DNA of 64,000 nt, from assembly GCF_001612885.1 (NCBI RefSeq), contig NZ_BDBH01000007.1, positions 310,001 to 374,000 of the forward strand, read 5' to 3'. The notes below the pieces were generated by a model. That model saw only the letters and a program-made list of their open reading frames with translations. It made no database searches and had not been told where the DNA came from. The stretch is from Nocardia harenae NBRC 108248 (GTDB lineage Bacteria > Actinomycetota > Actinomycetes > Mycobacteriales > Mycobacteriaceae). Made by a program: the position numbers and the translations under genes. This document shows positions 22,510 to 31,929 of the stretch, one piece after another; the stretch's first letter is position 1; every line of letters begins with the position of its first letter.

Positions 22510-24938
22510 CAGTGCTGCCCCTTCCGGAACTTGGGCATGGACAGCAACTTCCGCGGTTGCTGCGGGAGCTGCGCGCGCTCGTCGGAGAGCTTGTCCACGA
22601 GCGCGTTCCACAGGGCGCCGTGCTGCCGGTCGAGATGGCGGGCGGCGTCGAGCGCTCGGCGCCTGTTGCCGGGCTTGCGCAGCCAGTCGGCGAAGGCGCG
22701 CTGCACGTCACTCCGCATCCAGGGCGAGGTCTCGGCCGAGTCGCACAGGTAGACCAGCCGATGCGCGAAGTCGCGCAGCCCCTGCTGCAAATGCTGGGTC
22801 GTGTGGTAGTGGAAGTACTCCCTGAGCTCGTAGGAGCGGGTCGCGCTGAGATACCGGTCGACCCCGGCCAGATCGTTCTGCACGAGCAGGCGGTCAGCGA
22901 TGGCCGCGCGGTAGTAGTACCGGAATCGGTGGTCGACCGTCTCCAGATCCTGCAGCACCGGATTGGGAATCTGCTCGGCCACGTCGTCGAGGGCGTGCAG
23001 AATGCGGCGCGTGCGGGCGTATTCCCGCGCTAGGTCGGCCAATGCTTCCGGGAGACCGTTCAGGTGGGCGATCTGGTCGAGGAGCTCGGCCGAACCGCGC
23101 GCGAACTCCTGGTCGATCGCCGCTTCGACCAGCTCGGCGAAGGCCGGATCGCGTAGGGCGGCCCGGTCACCGGCCACCCAGACGCCGAGCAGCTCCGGCT
23201 CGGGCCGCCGTCTGGCCGGGAAGAACAGCGTCCAGTCGGGCGCCGTCGCGGTGCGCAGGTAGCCGGCCAGCAGCGAGCCGCGCCGCTCCGGCGGCGCAGC
23301 GGCGACGGCGGCGGCGGTCAGCGCGGCGGCGACGGCGGTCGCGGAGCTGTCCTGGCCCGCGCTCGCGTGCAGCCAGCCCCATTCGCCCGCCATCATCGCG
23401 CGGCGGACGGCGTCGTCGCCCGCGCGAACCCTGGTCTCCAGCTCGGGCCACAGCTGCGCCTCCAGCTCGGCGTAGAAGGCGGTGCCGCCTGCGCGGTCGA
23501 CGGCGTCCGGGTGCGTGCACCAGTACTGCACCAGTCGTGCCCCGTGCTCCTGCACCGCCGCCCAGCGGATGCCGAGCCCCAGGGTCGGGATCACCCCGAA
23601 CAGCGGTGCCAGTGCCGAGTCCGCGGCCGCGGCCATGGTCTCCGTCAGCAGCCGCAGCGCGCGCTGCTGCGAGTCGGAACTGGTCCACCTGACCCGGGTC
23701 TTGTCGGCGGGGTCCGAGCGGTGGACGGCGCGGGCCCACCGGACGCCGTAGGTATCCGGGTACAGCCGGGCGCCCTCCAGCAGGGCGAGCGCCACCGCCT
23801 CGGCGGCCTCGTGGTGACGGTTGCGGCTGAGCACCGCGACGGCCCGGTGCAGCGCGGCGGGATCGTCCGATGCGGCGGGCGGGAGCGACAGCACGGTCTC
23901 GGCCAGGACGGTGCCGTACTCGTCCATGTCGTCCGGCTCGTGCGCCGAGACGGCCGCGAGCGCCTCCGCGATGCCGGTGGCTTCGGTCTCCGGCCCGGCC
24001 GGTCGGCCCAGGCAGACGATGCCCGCCATGGTGGTCGCCACCGCGGGGGAGGCGAGGTGCGGCTGCCAGCGGCGGCCGAGCTCGATGGCCTCGAGCGCGT
24101 CGAAGGCGTCGTACTCCAGGAACCATCGGGAGTAGGTCGTGGCCGACTCCGACGGCGTGATCGGCGAGGTGCGGAAGGTGGCCAGGTCGATGCCGTTGAG
24201 GGCGGCCGGGAGTGCCTCGATCACCGGCGCCGAACGCGTCAGCCCGGGATGGAACACCGCGATCGAGAGGTCCTCCTCCAGCGGCGCCTCGGTGAAGACG
24301 CGGAAGGACAGCTCCAGCACGTCGGCCAGGTCGAGGAACAGGCTGGCCAGCGCGATCCAGCGGATCGCCTGATCGGGATCGACCGCCGAGATGACGACCT
24401 TCTTCCGCTGCGGCCCCGCCGCCTCCTCGAACGCGGTCAGCAGCTTCGGCAGGAACTCCGCGGCGCCGGGCTGGGCGCAGGCCATGGCGTGCAGCGCGGC
24501 GGGCTGGTACTCCTCGGCGACGTGCAGCGGGGCGGCCACCGGCTCCAGCCGGGTCGACTCGGCCGGGCGCGTCAGCCAGGCGCCGGAGCGGAACAGCTGG
24601 GCGGGGCGTGCGGGCCGGATGTCGTCCGGCGCCCCGGTCACCAGGCAGTGGGTGAGCTGATTGCCCGCCCGGCCCCTGCTGTCCCGGCCCGCGTACCGGC
24701 CGGTGGCCAGGTAGTAGTGATCGCGCACGCGGTAGTAGCAGAACGAGAGCGGGTGCTCGTCGATCGGCGTGTCCGCCGCCATCAGGCCCTGGTTGGGCCG
24801 GTACAGCAGGTGGGCGAGGACCGCCTGCTCCATTTCCGGTGTGGCGTCGGCGCTCTCGGCCTGGAACTGCATTCCCTCGCGGCGATGCACCGACCGGTCG
24901 ACGGTGGCCTCGGTGTAGAGGAGTGAGCTGAATGCCAT
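22509..24938 (-). CDS. GTPase-associated protein 1 (GAP1)-like
   Basis: An 809-residue protein sitting between two GTPase genes. The N-terminal region begins FSSLLYTEATVDRS and continues with MEQAVLAHLLYRPNQGL and LSFCYYRVRDHYYLATGRY. That matches the strand-rich GAP1-N2 domain. Helical middle and C-terminal parts (about 200-800, rich in Ala, Leu and Arg) correspond to GAP1-M and GAP1-C. It has no membrane helix or catalytic motif. Family context says it partners the GTPases, presumably as regulator or scaffold. Its ATG lies 3 bases after the GTPase 1 stop and its stop overlaps the GTPase 2 start, so the three are made together. Confidence 0.85.
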   Translation of the reverse strand: MAFSSLLYTEATVDRSVHRREGMQFQAESADATPEMEQAVLAHLLYRPNQGLMAADTPIDEHPLSFCYYRVRDHYYLATGRYAGRDSRGRAGNQLTHCLVTGAPDDIRPARPAQLFRSGAWLTRPAESTRLEPVAAPLHVAEEYQPAALHAMACAQPGAAEFLPKLLTAFEEAAGPQRKKVVISAVDPDQAIRWIALASLFLDLADVLELSFRVFTEAPLEEDLSIAVFHPGLTRSAPVIEALPAALNGIDLATFRTSPITPSESATTYSRWFLEYDAFDALEAIELGRRWQPHLASPAVATTMAGIVCLGRPAGPETEATGIAEALAAVSAHEPDDMDEYGTVLAETVLSLPPAASDDPAALHRAVAVLSRNRHHEAAEAVALALLEGARLYPDTYGVRWARAVHRSDPADKTRVRWTSSDSQQRALRLLTETMAAAADSALAPLFGVIPTLGLGIRWAAVQEHGARLVQYWCTHPDAVDRAGGTAFYAELEAQLWPELETRVRAGDDAVRRAMMAGEWGWLHASAGQDSSATAVAAALTAAAVAAAPPERRGSLLAGYLRTATAPDWTLFFPARRRPEPELLGVWVAGDRAALRDPAFAELVEAAIDQEFARGSAELLDQIAHLNGLPEALADLAREYARTRRILHALDDVAEQIPNPVLQDLETVDHRFRYYYRAAIADRLLVQNDLAGVDRYLSATRSYELREYFHYHTTQHLQQGLRDFAHRLVYLCDSAETSPWMRSDVQRAFADWLRKPGNRRRALDAARHLDRQHGALWNALVDKLSDERAQLPQQPRKLLSMPKFRKGQH

Positions 24939-24941
24939 CGG

Positions 24942-26141
24942 TCACTGTCCCTTGCCGGTGCCGACGATCCGCCGGTTGGCCATCAACCACAGCAGCGGCT
25001 CGCTCACCCGGTGCGGGCGCACGCCGTGCGAGTCGGTGCGGCCCGACCGGTAGTCCGGCTCCGCGCCGAGCGCCGAGACGGCGAAGAGCCGGAACCGGCG
25101 GTAGTTCATCTCGAGGTGGCGGAGCACATCGTCGCCGCCCCACTCGTTGATGAGCCCGGCCACGTGCTGGTGGATGTCGAGCGAGTCGGCCTCGTCGAAA
25201 CGCGGGGTGGCGGGAGCAGGCCTGCGGATGGGGCTGTCCGCCGGAATCTGGTCGTAGAAGGCGTCGATCTTGGTGACCGCGACCGCGAGCGGCCGGTTGA
25301 TCTTGCGATCGTGCCGGACGCCGTCCGCGGCGCGCAGCATCTCGGTGACGTTCGACAGCACCTGCAGCGGATGGTCGGGGTCGTAGCGGTCGGCGACGCC
25401 GCGCTCGGCGGCGCGCTTCGTATTGCCCGCGATCTGGAAGGGGTCGAGCACCACGATCAGACCGTCGGTCGCGGTCAGGTACTGCTGGTCCTTGGTCGAG
25501 TTCGTGGTCTCCAGATCCTCGCCCGCGGTGTCGTAGAACGAGAGCGCGGTCGAGGCGACCCGGCGGATGCCGATGCTGTTGCGGCGCACCTGCTGCCAGT
25601 CGATGACCACCGGGGTGCGCGCCAGCACCGCCGCGCGCTCGGTCAGCTGCGGCAGCGCCCCGTTGTCCATCCCCCTCCGCCACTCCCTGACATCCTTGAT
25701 CATCGGCGACTCGCCGACGAAGTAGGTGGCCGCGCCGAAGCGGCGCCGGGTCGGCTCCTGCAGCTCGCTGACGAGAACCGTCAGGTAGACGGTCTTCCCC
25801 GCCGCCCTGGTGCCGACCATGCCGAACATCGGGCTGCCCGAGCCGAAGGCCGAGGGGAGCACCGATCGGCACGCCGGGCACACCCTGGTCCCCGCGGTGC
25901 CCGCGCACTCCGGGCACTCCGCCCGCTGGCCGGAGCGGAACAGCTTGAACGGCGAGGGGAAGGCGCGCTGCACCGGTGTCGCGTCGCGCAGCTGCCTGAC
26001 CCGCTCGGGATCGACCTCGGGTCGGCAGGCGTCCTTACCGGGGGCGGGACGGCCGCTGCACCGGAACATGATGTTGTTCAACCGGATTCGGTGATAGCAG
26101 TAGGGGCATGCGGCTTTTCCGGCGATGCGCGCGAGTACCAT
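24942..26141 (-). CDS. Zinc-ribbon GTPase of the double-GTPase type (GTPase 1)
   Basis: A 399-residue soluble protein. Cys clusters CPYCYHR (12-18), FRCSG/KDAC (26-39), CPEC (76-79) and CPAC (88-91) form N-terminal zinc ribbons. A GTPase domain follows: G1 GTRAAGKT (110-117), G3 DTAG in FYDTAGEDLE (204-207) and G4 TKID (290-293). It lacks the membrane helices of GTPase 2. ATG at 26141 shares its A with the stop of the fibronectin-type gene (TGATG), which is strong coupling. The pair of different GTPases around GAP1 is characteristic of the double-GTPase systems. Confidence 0.87.
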   Translation of the reverse strand: MVLARIAGKAACPYCYHRIRLNNIMFRCSGRPAPGKDACRPEVDPERVRQLRDATPVQRAFPSPFKLFRSGQRAECPECAGTAGTRVCPACRSVLPSAFGSGSPMFGMVGTRAAGKTVYLTVLVSELQEPTRRRFGAATYFVGESPMIKDVREWRRGMDNGALPQLTERAAVLARTPVVIDWQQVRRNSIGIRRVASTALSFYDTAGEDLETTNSTKDQQYLTATDGLIVVLDPFQIAGNTKRAAERGVADRYDPDHPLQVLSNVTEMLRAADGVRHDRKINRPLAVAVTKIDAFYDQIPADSPIRRPAPATPRFDEADSLDIHQHVAGLINEWGGDDVLRHLEMNYRRFRLFAVSALGAEPDYRSGRTDSHGVRPHRVSEPLLWLMANRRIVGTGKGQ

Positions 26142-28870
26142 CAGCGGCCTCTCAGGGTGTCGGATGGCGGGTCGTTCAGGGTGAGAACCTCCGCGGATTC
26201 GGCGAAGCAGCGGACCCAGTAGGGCTTCGGGAGCCGAGGTAGCGGCACCGCGACGAGCTGCGGGCCGTCCGGGGGGATGTCGAGCGTGATGCGCTGCACC
26301 ACCGCGTTCTCGGCGGCGCGCTGGGGCAGGTACGAGCCGCTCTGGGCGTGCACGAGGACGACCGCTCCGCCCGCGGGCGCGTCGGCGGTGAACTCGATCT
26401 GCAGCGGCCCGCGGCCGAGCAGGCGCTTCGGCCAGAGCAGGCGATACCGGGCGCTGAGCTTCGCTCCGTCCAGCCGCAGCTCCACCTCCGGCGAGGACCA
26501 CTGCCCCTCGGCGGACTCCACGATGCTGGAGAGGCCGATCCGCACCGCGCCGGGGCCGACGGTGATGCGCAGCCCGCCGTTGCGGACGTACTCGGTCCGG
26601 CTGATCCGGACGCTGCCGTGGTGCGCACCGGCCGACCACACGGCCTCGACGCGGTAATCCGCGCGTGGCCACTGCCAGCTGATCACGGCCTGGTCGCCGA
26701 AGCGCTCCACCCTCGGCTCGATGACCGGTTCACAGATGGCGAGGGAAGCCGCCCCGCCGACGATGGCCGCGGACTGGTCGGGCGTGATCGCGAGGTAGTG
26801 GCACAGCCCGGCGGCCACCGTGGCGGTGAGCCGCACGGTGGCGCCCTCGCGCCGCACCGCGCCGGGCAACCGGGTGCCGTCGGCGGCGGTCAGTGCCGAG
26901 TACTCCACCGTCGAGCCGACGGCCCAGCCGGGGCGGCTCGGGAAACGCCAGATCTCGGTGTCGGCGCCGTCCGGCGCCACCCACTCCGCGACCACCTCGG
27001 CGCGGCCGTCGACGAATCGGACGGGCCGGACGTACAGGTCGGTCACCGGCCCGGCCTTCAGCCGCGGCACCGCGCGCACCCGCACCGGTGCCGCGGCGAG
27101 CACCTCCCGAGCGGGCCCGACGTACTCCGCGGTCAGGTCGAAGGTGTAGGTCTCCGAGGTCAGGAGGTTGTCGGCGCGCAGCGTGGCCGCCCGGCCGGGG
27201 GAGATCGTGTGCTGCCTGCCGTCCGGGTCGGTTCGCACGACCACGGTCCGCGCCGCCCCGACCGGCGTGACCCACTGCACCCCGACGCTGGTCGGCTCGG
27301 TGCTCACGACGACATCGCGAATCGGTGGCAGCAGGGTGATCTCGGCGGTCGTCACCGGCGAGGCCTCGCCCCCGCGCCGGGCGGCGACCGCGTACCAGAT
27401 CGGTTCGGCCACCGGCACTCCGGCATCGACGATCTCGGTCGCGGCGGTGGTCGCGACGGCGACGCCGTCCCGGATGTCGCGCGGCGCCGAGCCGGATTTC
27501 CGGACGACCTCGTAGGTGGTGTCCTCGTCCGCGCCGGAGCTTTTCGGCCAGAAGAGCCGGACACTGTTCTCCGGGGCCGCGGGCGGAAACAGCGCGGCCA
27601 GGCCGAGCGAGATCGGCGGCGCGGGCGGCAGCGAGGCGACGAGCCGGGCCAGCGCTTCGTCGTCATCGGCCAGCGCGGCCGCCTGGCCGAGCAGCTCGGC
27701 GGCGGCGGTGATCCGCCCCTCCCGCCGCGCGTCCTCGGCCTCCGCGCACAGCGCGGTGACCTGCCGCTCGGTCCGGGACAGCGTGTTCGATGCCTGGGTC
27801 ATTCCCTCGGTGCCCGCGTGCGCGTCGATATTGCACAGCGCCGAGTACAGCGCGCGTGCGCTGCGCAGCTTCCCCTCGGTGACCAATTCGATCACCCGCT
27901 CCGGGGTGTCCCGGCTGGTCCGGGTGGAGGCGGAGTCGACGCAGTGCAGCACGATCCTGGCGGCGTCGACGCGATCGAGGCCCTTGGCGGTGAGCGCGTC
28001 GACGGCGAGCGCGACGATGCCGCCCTGCAGCACCTTCCGCGCCAGCTCCAGCAGCTGCACGAGCGCGAGGACCGCGGGGTCCATGCCCTTCGACTCGGCG
28101 TCCCGCAGGGCGTGCAGCAGCTTCTTGACCGATTCGATCTCGCTGCCCGCCCGTTTGTCGCAGGCGTCCAGCGCCTGCCGGATGGCCGCGGTGTCCGGTG
28201 GCCGCCTGCCCGGGCAGACGAACCCGCCGATCAGCCGGAACTCCGCGGGCGGATCCTCCAGGAACACCGCGTCCAGCACCGTCCGCAGATTGACGGTCGT
28301 CTCCCACTCGCCGCGCACGTTCTTGGGCAGCGTGCAATCCGGCTCCTCGAACTCGTCGACCAGGCGGAGCGCGACCGAGGATTCGACACAGGCGGTCAGT
28401 TCGGCATCGGAGAGCCTGCTCAGCAGCCCGTCGGTGGCCGCGGCCGCCTTCACCTGGGCGAGGGTGACGATCCCGAAATCGCGGTACTGGTTCTCCAGCA
28501 TCCTGGCGACGGTGTCGAGGGCGGACTTCGAATGCTGGGCGCGCCGGTCCCGCCAGCGGCGCCAGAATTCCGCGCTGGTCAGATCGCGGTGTCTGCCCGC
28601 GAGCAGCCCGTCCAGGTTGCTGCAGAACTTCGCGACCTCCTTGACGTTGCTCCGCTGCATATTGTTGTTCCACCAGAGCCGGACATCGCGGATGCGCTCC
28701 GCGATCTGGGTGTCGGTCATGCCGGGATCGATCGCGTAGACCATGGCCAGGTCGAGCCGGGCCGGGAGATCCGCGCCGTTGTTCAGCTCCGCGATCCCAT
28801 TGGTGAGATCGGTGAGGTGAACCTTGCGGAGCGGTACCAGGACGGTGGTCTTGTAGGTTGTGGCATCCAC
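26141..28870 (-). CDS. Large fibronectin-III-type scaffold protein of the GTPase system
   Basis: A 909-residue protein with two halves. Residues 1-430 are helical, starting with VLVPLRKVHLTDLTNGIAE and including WWNNNMQRSNVKEVAKFC. Residues about 440-900 are a run of beta-sandwich modules with fibronectin type III character (VRLFWPKSSGADEDTTYEVV, VGVQWVTPVGAARTVVVR, AVISWQWPRADYRVEAVW). It has no signal peptide, so it should be cytoplasmic. GTG at 28870 lies 5 bases after the Hsp70 stop. Proteins of this shape are regular members of GAP1-type loci. The likely job is a scaffold or sensor platform; that is inference. Confidence 0.75.
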   Translation of the reverse strand: MDATTYKTTVLVPLRKVHLTDLTNGIAELNNGADLPARLDLAMVYAIDPGMTDTQIAERIRDVRLWWNNNMQRSNVKEVAKFCSNLDGLLAGRHRDLTSAEFWRRWRDRRAQHSKSALDTVARMLENQYRDFGIVTLAQVKAAAATDGLLSRLSDAELTACVESSVALRLVDEFEEPDCTLPKNVRGEWETTVNLRTVLDAVFLEDPPAEFRLIGGFVCPGRRPPDTAAIRQALDACDKRAGSEIESVKKLLHALRDAESKGMDPAVLALVQLLELARKVLQGGIVALAVDALTAKGLDRVDAARIVLHCVDSASTRTSRDTPERVIELVTEGKLRSARALYSALCNIDAHAGTEGMTQASNTLSRTERQVTALCAEAEDARREGRITAAAELLGQAAALADDDEALARLVASLPPAPPISLGLAALFPPAAPENSVRLFWPKSSGADEDTTYEVVRKSGSAPRDIRDGVAVATTAATEIVDAGVPVAEPIWYAVAARRGGEASPVTTAEITLLPPIRDVVVSTEPTSVGVQWVTPVGAARTVVVRTDPDGRQHTISPGRAATLRADNLLTSETYTFDLTAEYVGPAREVLAAAPVRVRAVPRLKAGPVTDLYVRPVRFVDGRAEVVAEWVAPDGADTEIWRFPSRPGWAVGSTVEYSALTAADGTRLPGAVRREGATVRLTATVAAGLCHYLAITPDQSAAIVGGAASLAICEPVIEPRVERFGDQAVISWQWPRADYRVEAVWSAGAHHGSVRISRTEYVRNGGLRITVGPGAVRIGLSSIVESAEGQWSSPEVELRLDGAKLSARYRLLWPKRLLGRGPLQIEFTADAPAGGAVVLVHAQSGSYLPQRAAENAVVQRITLDIPPDGPQLVAVPLPRLPKPYWVRCFAESAEVLTLNDPPSDTLRGR

Positions 28871-28874
28871 CGGA

Positions 28875-30467
28875 CTACGTCTCCAGCACGAGTTCCCGGA
28901 CGATCTGCTTGGCCGACTCGACATCTTCGGCCTGCAGCACGCTCACATCCACGGTCAGCGTCAGCCGCTTGCCGGACACCGGCTCGACCGCCTCGATCCC
29001 GGCCAGCCCCTCGGCGTCGATCGAGACATCGATGTGGACCTCCGAACCGCGGCGCAGGGGCGGAAGGCCGGTGATCACGGCGCCGCCGTCCGGGGTGATC
29101 CGCCTGTTGTCGGCGGGCCGCTCGGACTCGACCTCGCCGCCCTGCTCGAAGATCTCGATGGCCACCGCGGTCTGGTTGTCGGCGGCGGTGTAGGCGGTGA
29201 TCGTCTTGTGGAAGGGAAGCCGGTCGTTCTTGCGTGCGAGGAATTCGATGAAGGGCACCGGCTCGGGGCCGGAGGTATCGACGAACTGGATTCCGAGCCC
29301 CTTCGGCAGCACATTCGTGATCCGGCGGGTGGGGGTTTCGCCGCCGGTGTCTCCCGGCAGGAACTTCTTCTCGGCGGAGCCCGGCTCGATCCCCGCGCGA
29401 TCCGCGTCGGAGAGCGTCGCGTAGATCGCGGCCCCCTTCGCGACCGAGAGATTCGGGTCGGACAGCTTGGGCTCCCAGCCGAAATCCGCGCGCAGCATCG
29501 CGGTCACCGCGGGCATCTGGGACGAGCCACCGACCAGCAGCACCTCGTCGATCGCGATCCCCGGATCCTTCTCGCGGGCCGAGGCGAGGGTGCGTTCGAC
29601 GATGTCCTTGGTCTGCTGCAGCAGCCCGCTGGTGAGTTCCTCCAGCTCGGCCCGGCTGATGTCGATCTTCGCCCGGTCGTTCCCGTGCTTGAGCGAGATC
29701 GTGGTCCGTTCCTTCTTGGACAGCGAGATCTTCGCCTTCTCGGCCTCCTCGTAGAGGTTCTGGGCGAAGTAGTCGTCGTCCATGGGGTCGTCGTCCACGC
29801 CGGTCTCCGCGAGAAAGCGGTCGTAGATGTGCGCCACCAGCCGCTCGTCCCAGTGCGCGCCGCCGAGTTTGCGGTTCCCGTCGATCGCCACCACCTCGAG
29901 CGCCTCGGGGGAGATGCGCAGGATCGTCGTGTCGAAGGTGCCGCCGCCGAGGTCGTAGATCAGGACGGTCTTCCGCTCGGTCCGGAACTTCACGCCGTAC
30001 GCCAGCGCGGCCGCGACCGGCTCGGTGACGATGCCGACCACGTCGAGCCCGGCGATCACGCCCGCCTGCCTGGTCGCCTCGCGCTCACGGACGCCGAAGT
30101 ACGCGGGCACCGTGATCACCACCCGCTCGACCTTCTTCCCGGTGGCGTCCCCCGCGTACGCGGCGAGGGCGCGCAGGATCAGGGCCGAGATCGACTCGGG
30201 GTTGAACGGCTTGCCGTCGAACTCCAGCGGGTGCGTCTCGCCCATGAAGGCCTTGATGAGCGTGACCACGCGGTCGGCGTCCACCTTGGCGGTGTTCTTC
30301 GCCTCCTGCCCGGTGATCACGTGGCCCGTCGCGGGTTCGAAATAGACCGCCGACGGCGTCGTGGGCAGGCCGTCCGGATTGTTGATCACGAGCGGCTGCC
30401 CGAAATCATCGATGTGCGCGATCGCGGAGAAAGTCGTTCCGAGATCGATGCCGAAGATGTCTGTCAC
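28875..30467 (-). CDS. Short Hsp70-family protein (copy 1)
   Basis: A 530-residue Hsp70-type ATPase. Phosphate-1 is IFGIDLGTTFSAIAHI, phosphate-2 is LIYDLGGGTFDTTIL and the adenosine motif is VLLVGGSSQMPAV. The substrate domain (about 395-510) lacks most of the helical lid. It is preceded 36 bases upstream by a GrpE-like gene, its probable nucleotide exchange factor. No J-domain protein is encoded nearby, which is unusual for a dedicated Hsp70 machine. GTG at 30467 is the start. It is second in the nine-gene operon. Confidence 0.93.
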   Translation of the reverse strand: MTDIFGIDLGTTFSAIAHIDDFGQPLVINNPDGLPTTPSAVYFEPATGHVITGQEAKNTAKVDADRVVTLIKAFMGETHPLEFDGKPFNPESISALILRALAAYAGDATGKKVERVVITVPAYFGVREREATRQAGVIAGLDVVGIVTEPVAAALAYGVKFRTERKTVLIYDLGGGTFDTTILRISPEALEVVAIDGNRKLGGAHWDERLVAHIYDRFLAETGVDDDPMDDDYFAQNLYEEAEKAKISLSKKERTTISLKHGNDRAKIDISRAELEELTSGLLQQTKDIVERTLASAREKDPGIAIDEVLLVGGSSQMPAVTAMLRADFGWEPKLSDPNLSVAKGAAIYATLSDADRAGIEPGSAEKKFLPGDTGGETPTRRITNVLPKGLGIQFVDTSGPEPVPFIEFLARKNDRLPFHKTITAYTAADNQTAVAIEIFEQGGEVESERPADNRRITPDGGAVITGLPPLRRGSEVHIDVSIDAEGLAGIEAVEPVSGKRLTLTVDVSVLQAEDVESAKQIVRELVLET

Positions 30468-30503
30468 TGTTGTCCGATCTGGTCGATAGGGTGCTGCGGG
30501 TAC

Positions 30504-31073
30504 TCAGTGCTCGACGTACTTCCAGACCGAAACTTTGGCGTAGACCACCGGCTTGTCCGAGGAGATATTCCGAAACCCCTGGTGATAGATGGAGCTGACA
30601 CGGTCGTGCTGTGCTTCGATCTCGGTGCCGACCGTTCCGCACGGCTGATGTATCCGGCGGTCGAACGGATCGCCGATCTCGACGCCGATCGTGACCGCGC
30701 CGAGCCCCTCCAGAATGTCCTCGATGCGGGTGGTGACCGTGAGAAAGTCGTCGGCGAATGCCCGGCTGCCCTCGGATTCGCCGGTCTCGCCCGCGTGTTT
30801 CGCATTGCGGACGCATTCACCGTGCAACTCCGCGAGCGATTTGATCACCGGGCGCAGACTCGCGCGGAGGAGGTCGCCCTCGAGGACGGCCACGCGCTCG
30901 TGCATTCGCTTGTTGATCGCCTCCAGGCTCTCGGAACGATCGTTCAGGCGCCGGATCTCCTCGGTGAGATCCTGCAGCACACGGCCGGGCGCGGGCATCG
31001 CGGCGGCCGGCGACGGGCTGGTCGCCGGCTCGTCCTCGTGGATCGGCGCGGCGAGGCCTTCGGGGTGGGTCAC
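30504..31073 (-). CDS. GrpE-like nucleotide exchange factor
   Basis: A 189-residue protein. A Pro/Ala-rich N-terminus is followed by a long coiled coil (LQDLTEEIRRLNDRSESLEAI, residues about 33-75). A short helical and beta domain follows (EDILEGLGAVTIGVEIGDPFD then HQGF and VVYAKVSVWKY) in the GrpE style. It should release ADP from the Hsp70 encoded next. It is the first gene of the operon, from GTG at 31073. The 130-base gap upstream should hold the operon promoter, but no clear box could be chosen. Confidence 0.8.
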   Translation of the reverse strand: MTHPEGLAAPIHEDEPATSPSPAAAMPAPGRVLQDLTEEIRRLNDRSESLEAINKRMHERVAVLEGDLLRASLRPVIKSLAELHGECVRNAKHAGETGESEGSRAFADDFLTVTTRIEDILEGLGAVTIGVEIGDPFDRRIHQPCGTVGTEIEAQHDRVSSIYHQGFRNISSDKPVVYAKVSVWKYVEH

Positions 31074-31203
31074 TGTTCTCTCTCGGTTGGGATCGTCTGA
31101 TTTCGGACAGGTGTTCTCGGGCGGTTCGTCCGGCAGTCGTCGTCTGGCGCAGACACTATCCAGCTCCCGAGTTTCCGGATGTCGGGCATTCGACGGACAG
31201 CCG

Positions 31204-31488
31204 CTACAGGTCGTCGATATCGATGAGGGCGTCCTGCAGCGCGCGTGCGACGAGGGCGGCCTTCGTCGTGGCGGGACGCCCGACCGCGGCGTATTTCTCG
31301 CGGATGCGGGAAAGGTGCGTGTTGATGGTGCCCTGGGAAATGAACAGGCGGCGGCCGGCTTCCGTCTTGGAGTCGGAATCGATCCAGGCCAGGAGTACCT
31401 CGATTTCGCGCGAACTGAGTGCGGGCCGCAAGCCGAATCTCCTCGGAAAATCCGCCGGAAGGTGCTCGAAACTCGGAGTGATTGTCAT
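31204..31488 (-). CDS. Orphan LuxR-type helix-turn-helix protein
   Basis: A 94-residue protein that is almost only a LuxR/GerE-type DNA-binding domain (LSSREIEVLLAWIDSDSKTEAGRRLFISQGTINTHLSRIREKY, abbreviated here in family terms: four helices with SQGTINTHLSRI as recognition helix). There is no receiver or ligand domain. ATG at 31488 follows GAAGGA; GTG at 31503 lacks a ribosome-binding site. It lies just upstream of the GrpE gene on the same strand and is a good candidate for the local activator of the GTPase operon. Confidence 0.85.
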   Translation of the reverse strand: MTITPSFEHLPADFPRRFGLRPALSSREIEVLLAWIDSDSKTEAGRRLFISQGTINTHLSRIREKYAAVGRPATTKAALVARALQDALIDIDDL

Positions 31489-31510
31489 GAATTGTTCCTT
31501 CACGAGAGGC

Positions 31511-31544
31511 GTACAGCCGGCATCGGAGACGACGCCGGCTGTAC
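31511..31544. promoter_or_regulatory. Perfect 11-bp inverted repeat upstream of the LuxR-type gene
   Basis: GTACAGCCGGC (31511-31521) and its exact complement (31534-31544) flank a 12-base loop, between the small membrane protein gene and the LuxR-type gene. It could be an operator for the HTH protein or a weak terminator; no T-run follows. Confidence 0.55.
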
Positions 31545-31590
31545 GTCGGTCACCCAGTCGCGCGAAATCCCATCCGTCCAGAGGTTCGGA

Positions 31591-31929
31591 TCAGAAGAAC
31601 CGGTCCTTGATATCGCGGCCACAGATGCGGAGCATGAGGACCGTGACGATCATGAGCGCGATGAAGACGGTGGCGCGGGTGAGGTCGCCGGATTCGTCCA
31701 CGCCCCCGGTGTAGGCGGACTGGCCGTACTGGTAGGAGGCGACATCGGCGATCAGCAACCCCACCAGGGTGATCCACGCCCAGGTGCGCTTCGGGCGCTG
31801 GCCCGTCGTGTGGATGCGGATGCGCTGATTGCCTGCGCCGTTGTTGGCGAAGACGTTGCTGTTGTTGTTGGCGGAGTAGTTCTGCTGTTGCGTGTGCGGA
31901 TTCTGATTCGGGCCGGGAGGCTGTGACAT
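31591..31929 (-). CDS. Small membrane protein with Asn-rich N-terminal motif
   Basis: A 112-residue protein. Residues 1-40 are rich in Gln, Asn and Pro and contain QNYSANNNSNVFANNG (residues 16-31). Two membrane helices follow (WAWITLVGLLIADVASY about 50-66, and ATVFIALMIVTVLML about 84-98). It starts at ATG 31929, which shares a base with the TIR gene stop (TGATG), so the two are co-translated. The Asn-rich segment resembles the C-terminal tail of that TIR protein. This suggests homotypic contact between a membrane receptor and its effector. No named family is recognised. Confidence 0.75.
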   Translation of the reverse strand: MSQPPGPNQNPHTQQQNYSANNNSNVFANNGAGNQRIRIHTTGQRPKRTWAWITLVGLLIADVASYQYGQSAYTGGVDESGDLTRATVFIALMIVTVLMLRICGRDIKDRFF

